DNA from: Timema cristinae
Taxonomy: Eukaryota > Arthropoda > Insecta > Phasmatodea > Timematidae
Assembly (NCBI GenBank): GCA_039000515.1
Contig: JBCFYV010011135.1
Location: 21,106,927 to 21,170,926 of the forward strand
Direction of reading: 5' to 3'
Length of the DNA: 64,000 nt
Part shown: in pieces, positions 23,650 through 34,780 of the stretch
How positions within the stretch are numbered: the first letter of the stretch is position 1
Layout of the letters: every line of letters starts with the position of its first letter
Made by a program: the position numbers and the translations under genes
Notes under the pieces: model-generated
Told to the model about the DNA's origin: nothing
The model's input: only the letters and a program-made list of their open reading frames with translations
The model's database searches: none

Positions 23650-23942
23650 TTATTATTATTATTATTATTATATTATTAGCACCGCGTCTTACTACCGTTC
23701 GGGTTGTACGCACTTACGCTAATGTGTAATGGTAGGGTGATTGCGAGATGAAATGGAGGACCTACAGTTTAACGTGGAATCCGAACCACGGTGGAGGCCT
23801 GGCATTCCCCAAATTCACAAGATGTCTTGTCAGAGGTGAAGGAAGGGTTTGGTAATCAGATAAATCTGTGCCGGGACCGAGGATTGAACCCCGGCCGCCA
23901 GCACAGAAGTCTGACACCTTACCCCTAGACCACCAGGTCACC
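23650..23942 (-). mobile_element. SINE-A, full length with target-site duplication
   Basis: Complete minus-strand copy from GGTGACCTGG at 23,942 to the (TAA)n tail. A perfect 14-bp duplication, TATTACATATATTA, flanks it at 23,636-23,649 and 23,943-23,956. It belongs to the subfamily with the short body deletion. Confidence 0.95.
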
Positions 23943-23956
23943 TATTACATATATTA

Positions 23957-24562
23957 ATTTGACAATAGATACATATGTAATGGCGAGTATATTTGTCTGC
24001 CGATTATGATAAGTGTTTTAGGTGCTCTATTTCCTGAAACGTGGCGTGTAACTGTAAACAAGGTGTGTCAGCCATCAAGCGGTAAAATGATCGACGTCAA
24101 AATATTACCTTCAGGGATGTTGTGGCTGGCACTAGCAAAATCACGGTGGTTTACTGACGCCAGGGGGCATGTGGTACTGATCCCGTTTAGTAAATATAAT
24201 GTCCCGTATGTTGACTGTGTACCTAACGCTAACATTCTCACTGTCCTTTAACATCGCTCTGTCAATTTTCAGATACACAACAACAAAAACAGAGAGTTGT
24301 GCTCATCATACAGTTCTCTAGTGTTTGGTAGTGTGTAAACTGATAGTGTACCTGTGTGTGCTCAAAATTCCCCAGATAAAGTGAGTGACTCTCACATGAA
24401 TGAGGATGATAGTAGTAGGGAGTTTTTAATACCACTTTGTGGTACCAGCTCTATTGTCGAAAAAAGAAGTTTCAATTAATGTTCTTGAGGAATCATTGGG
24501 TGATAGGTAAAACAAAGTAGAGCTTTAAGAGCTATAAAATGGTGCTATCTCTAATGATAGTT
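23957..24562. other. Unassigned spacer with an 81-codon open frame
   Basis: The plus-strand frame 24,006-24,251 has balanced composition and starts MISVLGALFPETWRV. It is less AT-biased than its surroundings. I recognise no domain, and it may be a fragment of an old mobile element. Confidence 0.3.
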
Positions 24563-24840
24563 GGTGACCTGGCGGTCTAGGGGTAAGGTGTCGGACTTCT
24601 GTGCTGGGGTACAGGATTCAATCCTCGGTCCCGGCACAGATTTATCTGATTACCAAACCCTTCTTTCACCTATGACAAGACATCTTGTGAATGTGTGGAA
24701 TGCCAGGTATCCACCATGATTCAGGTTCCACGTTAAACTGTAGGTCCTTCATTTCATCTCGCAATCACCCTAACAGTACAAATTAACGTATGTGCGTATA
24801 ACCCGAACGGGTAGTAAGTTGTGGTTTTAATAATAATAAT
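24563..24840 (+). mobile_element. SINE-A copy with a diverged target-site duplication
   Basis: Full head, body and tail ending (TAA)n. AATGATAGTT at 24,553-24,562 and AATGATCGTT at 24,843-24,852 look like a 10-bp duplication with one mismatch. Confidence 0.9.
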
Positions 24841-25032
24841 CAAATGATCGTTTGTTAGTTGTGTCAAAATTTTCTTCGAGCTCGCAGGCAGTCAATTAAA
24901 CCTTGAGTTTCTATTAAATAATTCAGAAATTTAATTTCAAAGACAAACCATATCATTTGAATAAATAAACGTTTAGAATATAATAAAATAGGGGTCTCGA
25001 AAATTATGCTACAGTGACATGTAAGTTAGCAA

Positions 25033-27238
25033 TAAAATACAAGGACCTAGCATAAATGTTGCAACCCAATACAAGGACATAGCGTAAATGTTGTAACCCA
25101 ATACAAGGATCTAGCGGAAATGTTGCAACCCAATACAATGACCTAGCGGAAATGTTGCAACTTAATATAAGGATCTAGCGGTAATGTTGCAACCCAATAC
25201 AAGGATCTAACGGAAATGTTGCAACCCAATACAAGGACCTAGCGGAAATGTTGCAAAACAAAACAAGGACATAGCGGGAATGTTGCAACACAATACAAGG
25301 ACCTAGCGGAAATGTCGCAACACAATACAAGGACCTAGCATAAATGTTGCAACCCAATACAAGGACATAGCGGAAATGTTGTAACCCAATACAAGGACCT
25401 AACGGAAATGTTACAACTCAATACAAGGACCTAGCGGAAATGTTGCAAAACAATACAAGGACCTAACGGGAATGTTGCAACTCAATACAAGGACCTAGCA
25501 GAAATGTTGCAACCCAATACAAGGACCTTGTGGAAATGTTGCAAAACAATACAAGGACCTAGCGGGAATGTTGGAACCCAATACAAGGACCTAGCGGGAA
25601 TGTTGGAACCCAATACAAGAACCTAGCGGGAATGTTGCAACCCAATACAAGGACCTAATGGAAATGTTGCGACCCAATACAAGGACCTAATGGAAATGTT
25701 ACAACCCAATACAAGGACCTATCGGAAATGTTGCAAACCAATACAAGGACCTCGCAGAAATGTCGCAACACAATACAAGGACCTATCGAAAATGTTGCAA
25801 ACCAATACAAGGACCTAGCATAAATGTTGCAAACCAATACAAGGACCTAGCATAAATGTTGCAAACCAATACAAGGACCTAGCATAAATGTTGCATCCCA
25901 ATACAAGGACATAGCGGAAATGTTGTAACCCAATACAATGACCTGGCGGAAATGTTGCAACTTAATATAAGGATCTAACGGAAATGTTGCAACCCAATAC
26001 AAGGACCTAGTGGAAATGTTGCAAAACAATACAAGGACCTAGCGGGAATGTTGAAACTCAATATAAGGACCTAGCAGAAATGTTGCAACCCAATACAAGG
26101 ACCTTGTGGAAATGTTGCAAAACAATACAAGGACCTAGCGGGAATGTTGCAACCCAATACAAGGACCTATCGAAAATGTTGCAAACCAATACAAAAACCT
26201 AGCAGAAATGTCGCAACACAATACAAGGACCTATCGAAAATGTTGCAAACCAATACAAGGACCTAGCGGAAATGTCGCAACACAATACAAGGACCTAGCA
26301 CAAATGTTGCAACCCAATACAAGGACATAGCGGAAATGTTGTAACCCAATACAAGGATCTAGCAGAAATGTTGCAACCCAATACAATGACCTAGCGGAAA
26401 TGTTGCAGCTTAATATAAGGATCTAGCGGAAATGTTGCAACCCAATACAAGGACCTAGCGGAAATGTTGCAATCCAATACAATGACCTAGCGGAAATGTT
26501 GCAATACAATACAAGGACCTAGCAGAAATGTTGCAACCCAATACAAGGACCTAGTGGAAATGTTGCAAAACAATACAAGGACCTAGCGGGAATGTTGCAA
26601 CACAATACAAGGACCTAGCGGGAATGTTGCAACACAATACAAGGACCTAGCAGAAATGTTGCAACCCAATACAAGGACCTAATGGAAATCTTACAACCCA
26701 ATACAAGGACCTATCGAAAATGTTGCAAACCAATACAAGGACCTAGCAGAAATGTCGCAACACAATACAAGGACCTATCGAAAATGTTGCAAACCAATAC
26801 AAGGACCTAGCGGAAATGTCGCAACACAATACAAGGACCTAGCATAAATGTTGCAACCCAATACAAGGACATAGCGGAAATGTTGTAACCCAATACAAGG
26901 ATCTAGCGGAAATGTTGCAACCCCATACAATGACCTAGCGGAAATGTTGCAACTTAATATAAGGATCTAGCGAAATGTTGCAACCCAATACAAGGACCTA
27001 GCGGAAATGTTGCAACCCAATACAAGGACCTAGCGGAAATGTTGCAACCCAATACAAGGACCTAATGGAAATGTTACAACCCAATACAAGGACCTAGCAG
27101 AAATGTTGCAACACAATACAAGGACCTAGCGGAAATGTTGCAACCCAATACAAGGACCTAGCAGAAATGTTGCATCACAATACAAGAACCTAGCGGAAAT
27201 ATTGCAACTCAATACAAGGACATTGCGGAAATGTTGCA
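25033..27238. repeat. 32-bp minisatellite array, about 69 copies
   Basis: The unit is ACAAGGACCTAGCGGAAATG followed by TTGCAACCCAAT (32 bp). Each unit carries the palindrome GTTGCAAC at its centre or a one-base variant. Variant units (GGACATAGCG...GTTGTAACCC; TATCGAAAATG; GTCGCAACAC; CTTAATATAAGGATC) recur in the same order in several places. This shows higher-order duplication of blocks of about 17 units (544 bp). Reverse-strand frames of ~60 codons arise only because 32 is not a multiple of 3; consensus units put a TAG in each frame every third unit, so it is not coding. Confidence 0.97.
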
Positions 27239-27424
27239 TGGTTGATTGTCCTATTTTCGAATTAACAATTTAAGACGACGCTTTTACTGTTTGAAAAAGT
27301 CACTGTAAGAAGCACGTTATTAAGTTTCAAAATATTTAATGAATAATTGATATAGCAGCATTATGTTTTTCTATTTATCTTTATTTTTCATAATTTATGC
27401 TCTCACTTTTAATGCACGGGAATT

Positions 27425-28360
27425 ACACAGGGATAGAGAGCGTTACATGCTATATGTGCACTAAAAATTGTTAAAGCAGACATATTGTTTGTTCAGGAAA
27501 CCAACTTGAGCTCCCTACATACATCATAATCAAAACTTAGAAAATGGTTCCTTTTTATCGCCCCTTCAATCCAAGCTATATCTGGGGTACTAATTGTAGC
27601 TATATCAACTATAGACCATACACAGATACTTTGACGCCAGATGAAGAGGACTTTCTTCGTCTTTGTGGTAAGTATTTAATAGATAACTCTATAGTCATAT
27701 GGTCATTGACATTAATTCTGTTGAGAATTCCCGATTTAATTATACACATGCACATGACATTCTTAATTATGCTTGTGAACATTTAAGTAACATTTTTCTT
27801 CGCGTCTAATAATAATTGTTAAAGTTCCAGAATATTATAATGGTCTTTCCTCCTTATCTGAAGATTAAAAGGATGTGTGTGAATCTGGGATAACTGTTAA
27901 TGGAATCATTTCATGCATTTAATAATAATAAAGCTCCCGGAAATGATAATCTACCTTGAGAGTTATATCAATGATTTTGTCCATCCACTATAACTTAAAA
28001 CCTTTCAGTAATCAGTTGTTTCTAGCTTGCGTTGCAATGCAACATGGGTCAACATAGAGCGTAGGAAATGTTGCAATACTCTGGTCTAATTTTCTCTCTA
28101 TTTTCATCAAATTTGTGGATAAATCTTTAGTCTAAAAATCAATTAGGGGTGAACATTTAAAGTTATAACGTCTCCATCTCGTTTGTAAACATAACCTGTA
28201 AGTAGCTGGAAATGAAAACCATTTCAGAAATGCTCCAACTCTTTCCTTGGAAGAAGGCTTACAAGCAAGGGCAGTTAGCCCTTTCTACATCAATGCAGAC
28301 AAAGCACAAAATTATATGATTGGTGATCTCAAATCAATATTTTCAAAGATCAATTAATAA
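27425..28360 (+). pseudogene. Decayed non-LTR retrotransposon (endonuclease and RT fragments)
   Basis: Three separated motifs occur in the expected order. First, ADILFVQETN (about 27,477-27,506) matches the endonuclease motif with the catalytic-site glutamate (FxQET). Second, NNNKAPGNDNLP (about 27,921-27,956) matches the start of the RT domain (usual form NNKSPGxDGLP). Third, EEGLQARAVSPF (about 28,250-28,285) matches the GLRQGCPLSP block. Stops, frameshifts and large deletions separate them. The layout suggests an L1/Tx1-like element. It begins ~190 bp beyond the 32-bp array. Confidence 0.65.
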
Positions 28361-29149
28361 AATAAAATACTAGTGAAATATTTAAAAAAAATCCAAGGGC
28401 AATATAGTTTATAATATTAGATCAAATTAGTCTATATGTGTATAAAAATAACATTAATTTCATTTCATTAAAAATATAGCTTTTAACTAATTACAATTAC
28501 AAATTATGATTATTAAATATAATATAAATTATTTCAACGTTTATAACACATTTAGGCCTACATAACATTCTGGAATAAATTTTAGCACTATGTATTAATT
28601 AATTTTCCATTATTAAGACGAAAAATAAAAGGAGTTAAAATACTTATAATTAATTAACTGCAATGATTTAAAATCGATTAATTACAAAAAATAAATTATA
28701 GTTTTAAACTGATTTTGATTGTGCATTAATACTTTACTGACTTTTAATTTAAAATTATTGTACATCTGTGGGTGTAAATAAATAATAATGTTAGTTTAAT
28801 ATAAGAAAATTAGTAAAAGTACAGAATTCCATTAATGTTTTCAAGTTTGATTTTCTCAAAAATATATTTATTAAAAAGAAGGATTCAAAATTTTGTTGTT
28901 GTTTATTTTAATTATTTTAGTTCATTAACACCATTTTTTTTCGGGATATTATTTGGGTTATTGACGGGAATTTGAAACAAATGCCTTAATGGTACTATTT
29001 AATGGTGTTCCTGTTATTAACGACATATTGGCCTATATTTAGGACCTATGTATTTATGTTAACAGGCTTTCTTGTATTTTTCTTTATAAAACTATAATAA
29101 ATTAGTGTAGAAAATCAACATAGAGGAAATTGCCTGTATTGTGTTTTAT
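28361..29149. other. AT-rich spacer, no gene seen
   Basis: Nothing recognisable. Confidence 0.5.
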
Positions 29150-29395
29150 TTTAATACTGCGTCTTACTAACCGTTCGGTTTATACGCTTATGTACTAATT
29201 ACGCTTATGGTTTTAGGGATGAAGAAGGATATATTTATAAGAGGTGTAGCTGCATTTGCGTAGATGGAGAGTGTAAAACCATTTAGGGAAACCGCACACA
29301 TTACACCCGACCTAGATTAAATCTGCCCGTCATAGGCTATCTAGCATACTGCGATATTATGCACTAGATTAGGTGGCCACTAAATTTGAGCCCAT
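29150..29395 (-). mobile_element. SINE-B copy
   Basis: The tail (CGAACGGTTAGTAAGACGC on the minus strand), the body with CACTCTCCATCTACGCAAA, and a degraded Leu-like head (GTGGCCACCTAATCTAGTG) are all present. Confidence 0.8.
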
Positions 29396-30060
29396 TATAT
29401 TTATTTAATAGCTGTTAATTATGACTTATGTAGAATACTTAGTTAGGTTTGTAAATTCATATGAATTACATAAACAGCTAGCAGCGATGTATTACTTAGA
29501 ATAAATGAACATGAATTTGCACTATAAGTATAAAAACTAGTACTGTCAACTGTTTAGTAGTTACTTACAATTATTAGATTAACATAAATTTATTGTATAT
29601 AAGTTTAATAGGAAGTTTATATAAAGGTCCTACACGTTTTATAGAATGTATAGTATGTAGTAACCCAAATGGAGCTAGATAAATAAATTATATAAAATAA
29701 ATAAAGGTTTTAATATAATCTAGTAGAACAAATATAAGATCACTCAAAAGGGGGTGGGGGGGGGGAGTGATACGTAGGAAACGTTATTTGTTTTGTGTCT
29801 TCCAGATCTAATAAAATACCACTGGCAGACATCGTTCCACTCACCCACTCCATCCTACACCTAAAAAAAATGTAATAACAAAGAAAGAAAAAGAATTGGA
29901 GACACCAACTGAAGAAACATTCACAAAGGAATGCGTGAATTAAAAACCAACAAAAACAACAGTAGATTTTTAACATGTAACAGGAATCTCTTCCCAATAA
30001 ACTTTATTTTAAGAAAAAAGTAAACATAAAATAAAAAATTCTTTGAGGACAAGTTGGTGT
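29396..30060. other. AT-rich spacer
   Basis: A G-run of ~13 lies near 29,755. The minus-strand 85-codon frame at 29,740-29,997 is F/C-rich with no domain I know. Confidence 0.45.
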
Positions 30061-30222
30061 CGTGACAAATGGTACCAGCAATATTTAATACCACCCGCCT
30101 GAATAGGGTCTATCTATCTAACCAGGGGGAAAAAAACAAGCAAATATATGCAAACAAGGTTCATTACTGAATAGAAGATATCTGTGTGAGCGTAAAAATT
30201 TTGGTTAGTTTAATTTAAATAA

Positions 30223-30304
30223 TTAGGTTAGATAAGGTCAAGTTAGGTTAGGTTAAGTCAGGTTAGGTTATGCCAGGCTATGTTAGGTTAGGATAAGTTA
30301 AGTT
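30223..30304. repeat. Degenerate TTAGG-type tract
   Basis: About 12 GGTTA/TTAGG-like pentamers with interruptions (TTAGGTTAGGTTAAGTCAGG and similar). TTAGG is the canonical insect telomere motif. The tract is short, internal and imperfect. Confidence 0.75.
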
Positions 30305-30373
30305 TCAAATAATTGAAACGCTCCACTATCATTGTCGTTCTCCTTTGTGACGTGACCTTGCGTATCAGAGGAT

Positions 30374-30445
30374 TCCTGGATAGCTAAGTGATTAGAGCAT
30401 TGAAGTACTAAGCCAAAGGTCCCGGGTTTTATTCCCGTGTTCAGG
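30374..30445 (+). repeat. Family C tRNA-like unit, single
   Basis: TCCTGGATAGCTAAGTGATT, then an anticodon arm ending AGTACTAAGCCAA, and GGTCCCGGGTTTTATTCCCG. It matches the 49,558 unit. No inverted partner is seen next to it, and the usual GTCATTTTCCAATTTTTAG follows on the 3' side. Confidence 0.75.
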
Positions 30446-30646
30446 TGTCATTTTCCAATTTTTAGAATACAATTAATTTGACCTAAGTGAATTTAAAACT
30501 GAGGCCTGGTAAACCTTCCCATTAAGTGGTACCATTTGTTTCATCATAAATATTTTAAAGTCATTAATAGACCCCTCTCAGGTAGCCATCTCCCTGAATG
30601 GTACGAAATGTCACGTGGTACGAAATGTCACTGGTACCATTTGTCG

Positions 30647-32199
30647 TATATTCGGTCAAGTTAGTACCATAGTTTTATAGTCTAAGGTCTGTTGGAGGTG
30701 TTGGAGGTAAAGGGTTAGTTAATGGAAGGTTAGCAGAGGGCTAAGGGCTAACGCATAATATAAGTTTAGAGGCTCATTATATTACCTTGGACCCCTTCCT
30801 TCCCCCCTCCCCCCCGCATAGATACCCTCTCATCCTCCCACTACCCCTAACTGAAGCGCATGGATCGAAACTCACTTAATCATTTGGAAATAAGACCAAT
30901 ACGTCAAATCACAAAAAAGCGAGAGGGAGTGCTTGACCAATAAAAAAAGGGGGGGGAAGGGGGGCTACATTCAGAAAACCAAAAGCAGGAAAGAGGGATA
31001 AATGATATTGCTGGAAAGAGAGGAATGGGGGGGGGGAGGGGAATAGAAAGAAATCTACGTTATCATTGAGACGCTAACTTTTTTTTTTTTGCATTTTATA
31101 GAGCCGCCAAGAAAGGTTTTCAAACCAAAAATATGCCACCCCCCTCCCCAACTACTTACAGCACACCCTAGCTTAAACTTTTTTCTTTCCTCCGTGTCTC
31201 TTTCTAAAGTCCTCAACAATAACAAAAGGTAAAAGTTATTTTGACCTTTCCTCTCCCTTTTTTTTTTATTATGAAACTGAGTTCAATATCAAGAAAGTAT
31301 ACAAACCCATTAAGAATATTCTAATAGTGTTTTTTCCCTTTTTTTACATTTAGTTACATATAAGAATATGGAATAAGTTTTTAAACTTTTGACATCTCAT
31401 CATAAAAGCACTTGAAGAAACCCAACTTGAACTTAATAAACAGTACCATCTGAAGATGTATGAATATAAATCGCAGTTCGTTTTTTATTGCTACGAAAGT
31501 AATTTAAAGATGTTTTAATGTAAATTACCCAATTTTATTAAAACTATGTCTTCCAATAATAATACTTTAACAAACTCGAGTTTCAATACTTTAGAGGTAT
31601 GTCTATGGTTTATTTTTTACATACAGTATAAAATAAAGAAACAATAAATTAATAACGCGTTTTTTTTTAAACATAATATGTTTCTTAATAGTAAAAAGAA
31701 ATAAGAGAATTATAAATATATTTATAAAAAAAGTTATAAGTTTCTTACATGTAGGTAAATAAGATATCTATAGTGACTTAAAATTATAATTTGTTTATCT
31801 AATATGAGCTAATTTATAATATTCAAATAGACTTATCAAGAAGAACATATTTTGATATTTGAAGTACATATTTTCATAAATGAAAAACTTTTCCTTCACC
31901 TTTGTCCAAATCAGACTCACATATACATTGAAATAATATATTTCTTATGTTTTTTACCTAACTCTTAACTATTTAAAACAATTATTTCAAAAGTATTTGT
32001 GGTTTAAATGTTATAGACTAATAGATATAAATTGTTTGGTCAATTTATTTGATAATCTGTTTCTTTAGATCACTGAAACTATATTTTATTTTACAGGCTA
32101 TACACTTGAATTGAACATAACAAATGATCTTAAGTACTTTGGAATCATTTCTAAACCCAACGGGAATATGCGTTGGTGAACACACAGTAAAAGAAGTCC
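30647..32199. other. Spacer, low complexity
   Basis: Several C- and G-runs lie at 30,795-31,040. The rest is AT-rich and shows no gene-like signal. Confidence 0.5.
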
Positions 32200-32400
32200 G
32201 ATTCATAATATACTTGTAACACTACTGATGGGTAGCGTGGGTTTACAATACTAGTTCTGGGGGCTTTTTCTTTAATATTCGCCCATATTATCTTCTTTCA
32301 AGTGTAACTACCTTTCCTTTAATTCTACCTTCCTGATTCCTATTTCATTATTATAAGTAATGCAGACAGACAAGAAGGTTGATAAGACGTTGTGCAAGGA
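32200..32400 (+). mobile_element. Probable SINE-B body and tail remnant
   Basis: The sequence TTAATTCTACCTTCCTGATTCC followed by AGAAGGTTGATAAGACGTTGTG resembles the SINE-B body and mutated tail. The head is not recognisable. Confidence 0.4.
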
Positions 32401-32676
32401 AAAGAAAGAATACATGACTAAATACAGCAATCTAATAGGTCATGAAGCGGCTGCTGTGGATCTTTGGCAAAAATAAACAAAAAACTATTAGTATTAGCGA
32501 AATATTCAATCATTGTCTGAAAGCTCTTTTTGAGTTGCATAGTAAACCATTAATAGGAAATTTTAGATCGAATCTCTTGTCAGGCTGGACAACCAATCAC
32601 CTCCCATCAACCGTTTGACAATATGATTATCTTGTGGATGGGAGACAAACTATAAATTAGTTTAAATTACTTGATT
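32401..32676. other. AT-rich spacer
   Basis: Nothing recognisable. Confidence 0.5.
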
Positions 32677-32688
32677 AATTTTGGTATT

Positions 32689-32967
32689 AGGTGACCTGGT
32701 GGTCTATGGGTAAGGTTTCAGACTTCTGTGCTGGTGGCCGGGATTCAATCCTCGGTCCCGGCACAGATTTATCTGATTTCCAAACCCTTCCTTCACCTCT
32801 GACAAGACATCTTGTGAATGTGGGGAATGCCAGGCCTCCACCGTGGTTCGGATTCCACGTTAAATTGTAGGTCCTTCATTTCATCTCACAATCACCCTAC
32901 CATTACACATTAGCGTAAGTGCGTATAACTCGAACGGGTAGTATGACGCGGTGCTAATAATAATAAT
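32689..32967 (+). mobile_element. SINE-A, full length with target-site duplication
   Basis: Head, body, tail and (TAA)n are present. A perfect 12-bp duplication, AATTTTGGTATT, flanks it at 32,677-32,688 and 32,968-32,979. It belongs to the body-deletion subfamily. Confidence 0.95.
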
Positions 32968-32979
32968 AATTTTGGTATT

Positions 32980-33394
32980 CTAATTTAAGTCATTAATAGG
33001 AGTAAAATGTGTGTCCTGTGATTTTAATTTAGGTGTGACTTATTTTTAATTAAGTTAGTGTCAAGTATGGCGTCTTCAGATTAAATGTCTTTGCTATGCA
33101 AATTAGTTTATATTGAATGTTTGAGATCCAAAGTAGCTACAGGAAAGAAATTACTTTTCTTAAATCATAGGAAAATATAATTTGAGATCAGTTTTAGACA
33201 AAATAGGATTACAATTTGTATATTTTTTTAATATCAATACAGAATAAATTGAAACATTTTTTTAAGGAACGTACTCAAAATTGCAATTTATTTAAATGAT
33301 TCTATAAATAAATGTAAAAATTATGGTAGTGGTTTTTGGTATTAGGAAGATTATATCTAGAGTAAAAGTATACCCTTATTTGCTTTAAGGAATA
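32980..33394. other. AT-rich spacer
   Basis: Nothing recognisable. Confidence 0.5.
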
Positions 33395-33533
33395 GTGGAA
33401 ACCCATTTTGGAAAAAAACCATCCTCAATACACCCAATCAAGTTTCGAACCTCAGTCTCCAGTTTATTGGCAGTTTAGTCTAACGCAAGAGTAGAGTAGA
33501 GCGTTAGACCATGCGGCCACCGAGGCTGGTTTT
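33395..33533 (-). mobile_element. SINE-B copy, 3' truncated
   Basis: The minus strand gives AGCCTCGGTGGCCGCATGG, TCTAACGCTC with a short duplicated AGAGT insertion, and GAGGTTCGAAACTTG. The tail is missing. Confidence 0.8.
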
Positions 33534-33964
33534 ACTTTGTTATTTTATCAAATATATCAACTATATGGCCAGGTGATTGGAGTATTATTTTAATATTATA
33601 CTACTATAAAGCCACATAGCTGACTCACCCACTTACATTAATGTTTACCCATTTTTGAGATGAGATGAAAATTTTAAATTTGGAAAACTTATATCTTATA
33701 GCCTAAAATTGATGGAAAAATTCCAAAAAGTAAAAAAAAAATTTAAGCCCAGAAAAAAATTTCAAAATGTCGAAGCAACTTTAAAGTCAGTGCGGACCTT
33801 TCTTTGGAGGTCTCTTGTGGATAAACGGTAAGACCTATCAAAAAACTGCTCTGTAATTACATTAATTTACATCCTATTGCAAAAAAAAACCACTGGGGGG
33901 TTTGGGGCTGGAGCCCCCAACGAACAGAGCTAGTTTAATCAATAATTAACTTTGTTGCTCTGAC
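33534..33964. other. AT-rich spacer
   Basis: Contains GGGGGGTTTGGGGCTGGAGC at about 33,895. No feature I can name. Confidence 0.45.
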
Positions 33965-34205
33965 CCGCTTCGGGATCCGCATGGTCTAACTCGCTAATCT
34001 AGCAGTAAGCTAAACTGCCAATGAAGGAAAGCCTGAGGTTTGATCTCAGTCATGCATACTGCAGAGGGTTTTTACAACAGTTATATTCTCTCTCCACGAA
34101 AATACAGGTACACTTCCTATAAATATAACCTTCCTAATTCTTTGAACTATTAGCAAATTTAATACATAAACTTATAAACCACACGGTTAGTAAGACGCGG
34201 TGACA
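33965..34205 (+). mobile_element. SINE-B copy
   Basis: The head CCGCTTCGGGATCCGCATGG with TCTAACTCGC, a B-box-like GAGGTTTGATCTCAG, and the tail ACGGTTAGTAAGACGCGG are present. It lies just upstream of the 7-kb Helitron. Confidence 0.8.
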
Positions 34206-34694
34206 ATAAGAAACATTTTTTCGACCCTAACTTTTATTGGTCTAATATCAAACCGATAGGTTATCTAGTAAATCTTATAAATAAAAATGAATGGCTAAAT
34301 GTGTTGCTAACCACAAATCTCGAGAACGGCTGGACCAATTCGACTAATTTTTTCTCTCTAATATTCGTTGAAGTCAGAGGAAGGTTCTTATGAAGAGAAA
34401 AATTGGAAAAATTGCACTGAAAAACGATAAAACCACATTTTTATTTTCACATTCAAACTGTTCCTAGCTAACAATTCTAGGGATGGCAAACTGAGATAAA
34501 TTAATCGAAGAATCTATTTTTTTGGGTCGTGAAGATCGATTTGAGAAATGAATCGATTAAGTGAATCGATCTCAGACAGACTAAAATCAACTTTCAATTC
34601 ATCTACTTACTGTTTCATTTTATTCAAATAAAACAAAAGAGTACAAAACCATAATATAAAGAAAAAGACATTTGAAATTTAATTAGAAACTTTA

Positions 34695-34725
34695 AATGCA
34701 TCCGTAGATTTGACACTTTCTCTTT
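34695..34725 (+). repeat. 31-bp direct repeat, left copy
   Basis: AATGCATCCGTAGATTTGAC plus 11 more bases, identical to 36,281-36,311. A looser match extends upstream (TTAATTA...AAACT). Confidence 0.95.
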
Positions 34726-34754
34726 ATGAACATAACCTTAAAATTAATACAAAT

Positions 34755-34780
34755 GTAACGTTGCTTGAGATCAACGTTAC
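34755..34780. repeat. Perfect 9-bp inverted repeat
   Basis: GTAACGTTG (34,755-34,763) and CAACGTTAC (34,772-34,780) enclose 8 bases. It could form a hairpin near the left boundary of the extra segment in the Helitron 5' region. Confidence 0.85.

Larger units (their letters stand above)
30061..30646. repeat. Long inverted repeat with GGTACCATTTGTC-type ends
   Basis: The left arm (30,061-30,118) contains GACAAATGGTACCAG and CCTGAATAGGGTCTAT. The right arm (about 30,564-30,646) carries the inverted forms CTGGTACCATTTGTC and ATAGACCCCTCTCAGG. The right arm has a tandemly doubled TGGTACGAAATGTCAC unit (30,599-30,630), and a further GGTACCATTTGT lies at 30,528. The arms enclose a TTAGG-like tract and a family C tRNA-like unit. 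Possibly a MITE-like or palindromic element. Confidence 0.6.

Noticed and set aside
25175..26029. Three 60-codon reverse-strand frames in the minisatellite
   Set aside because: They arise from the 32-bp period. Consensus units place TAG in each frame every third unit, and the peptide is only the repeat read in three frames.
25033..27238. CRISPR-like array
   Set aside because: Units are contiguous 32-mers with no unique spacers, in eukaryotic DNA.
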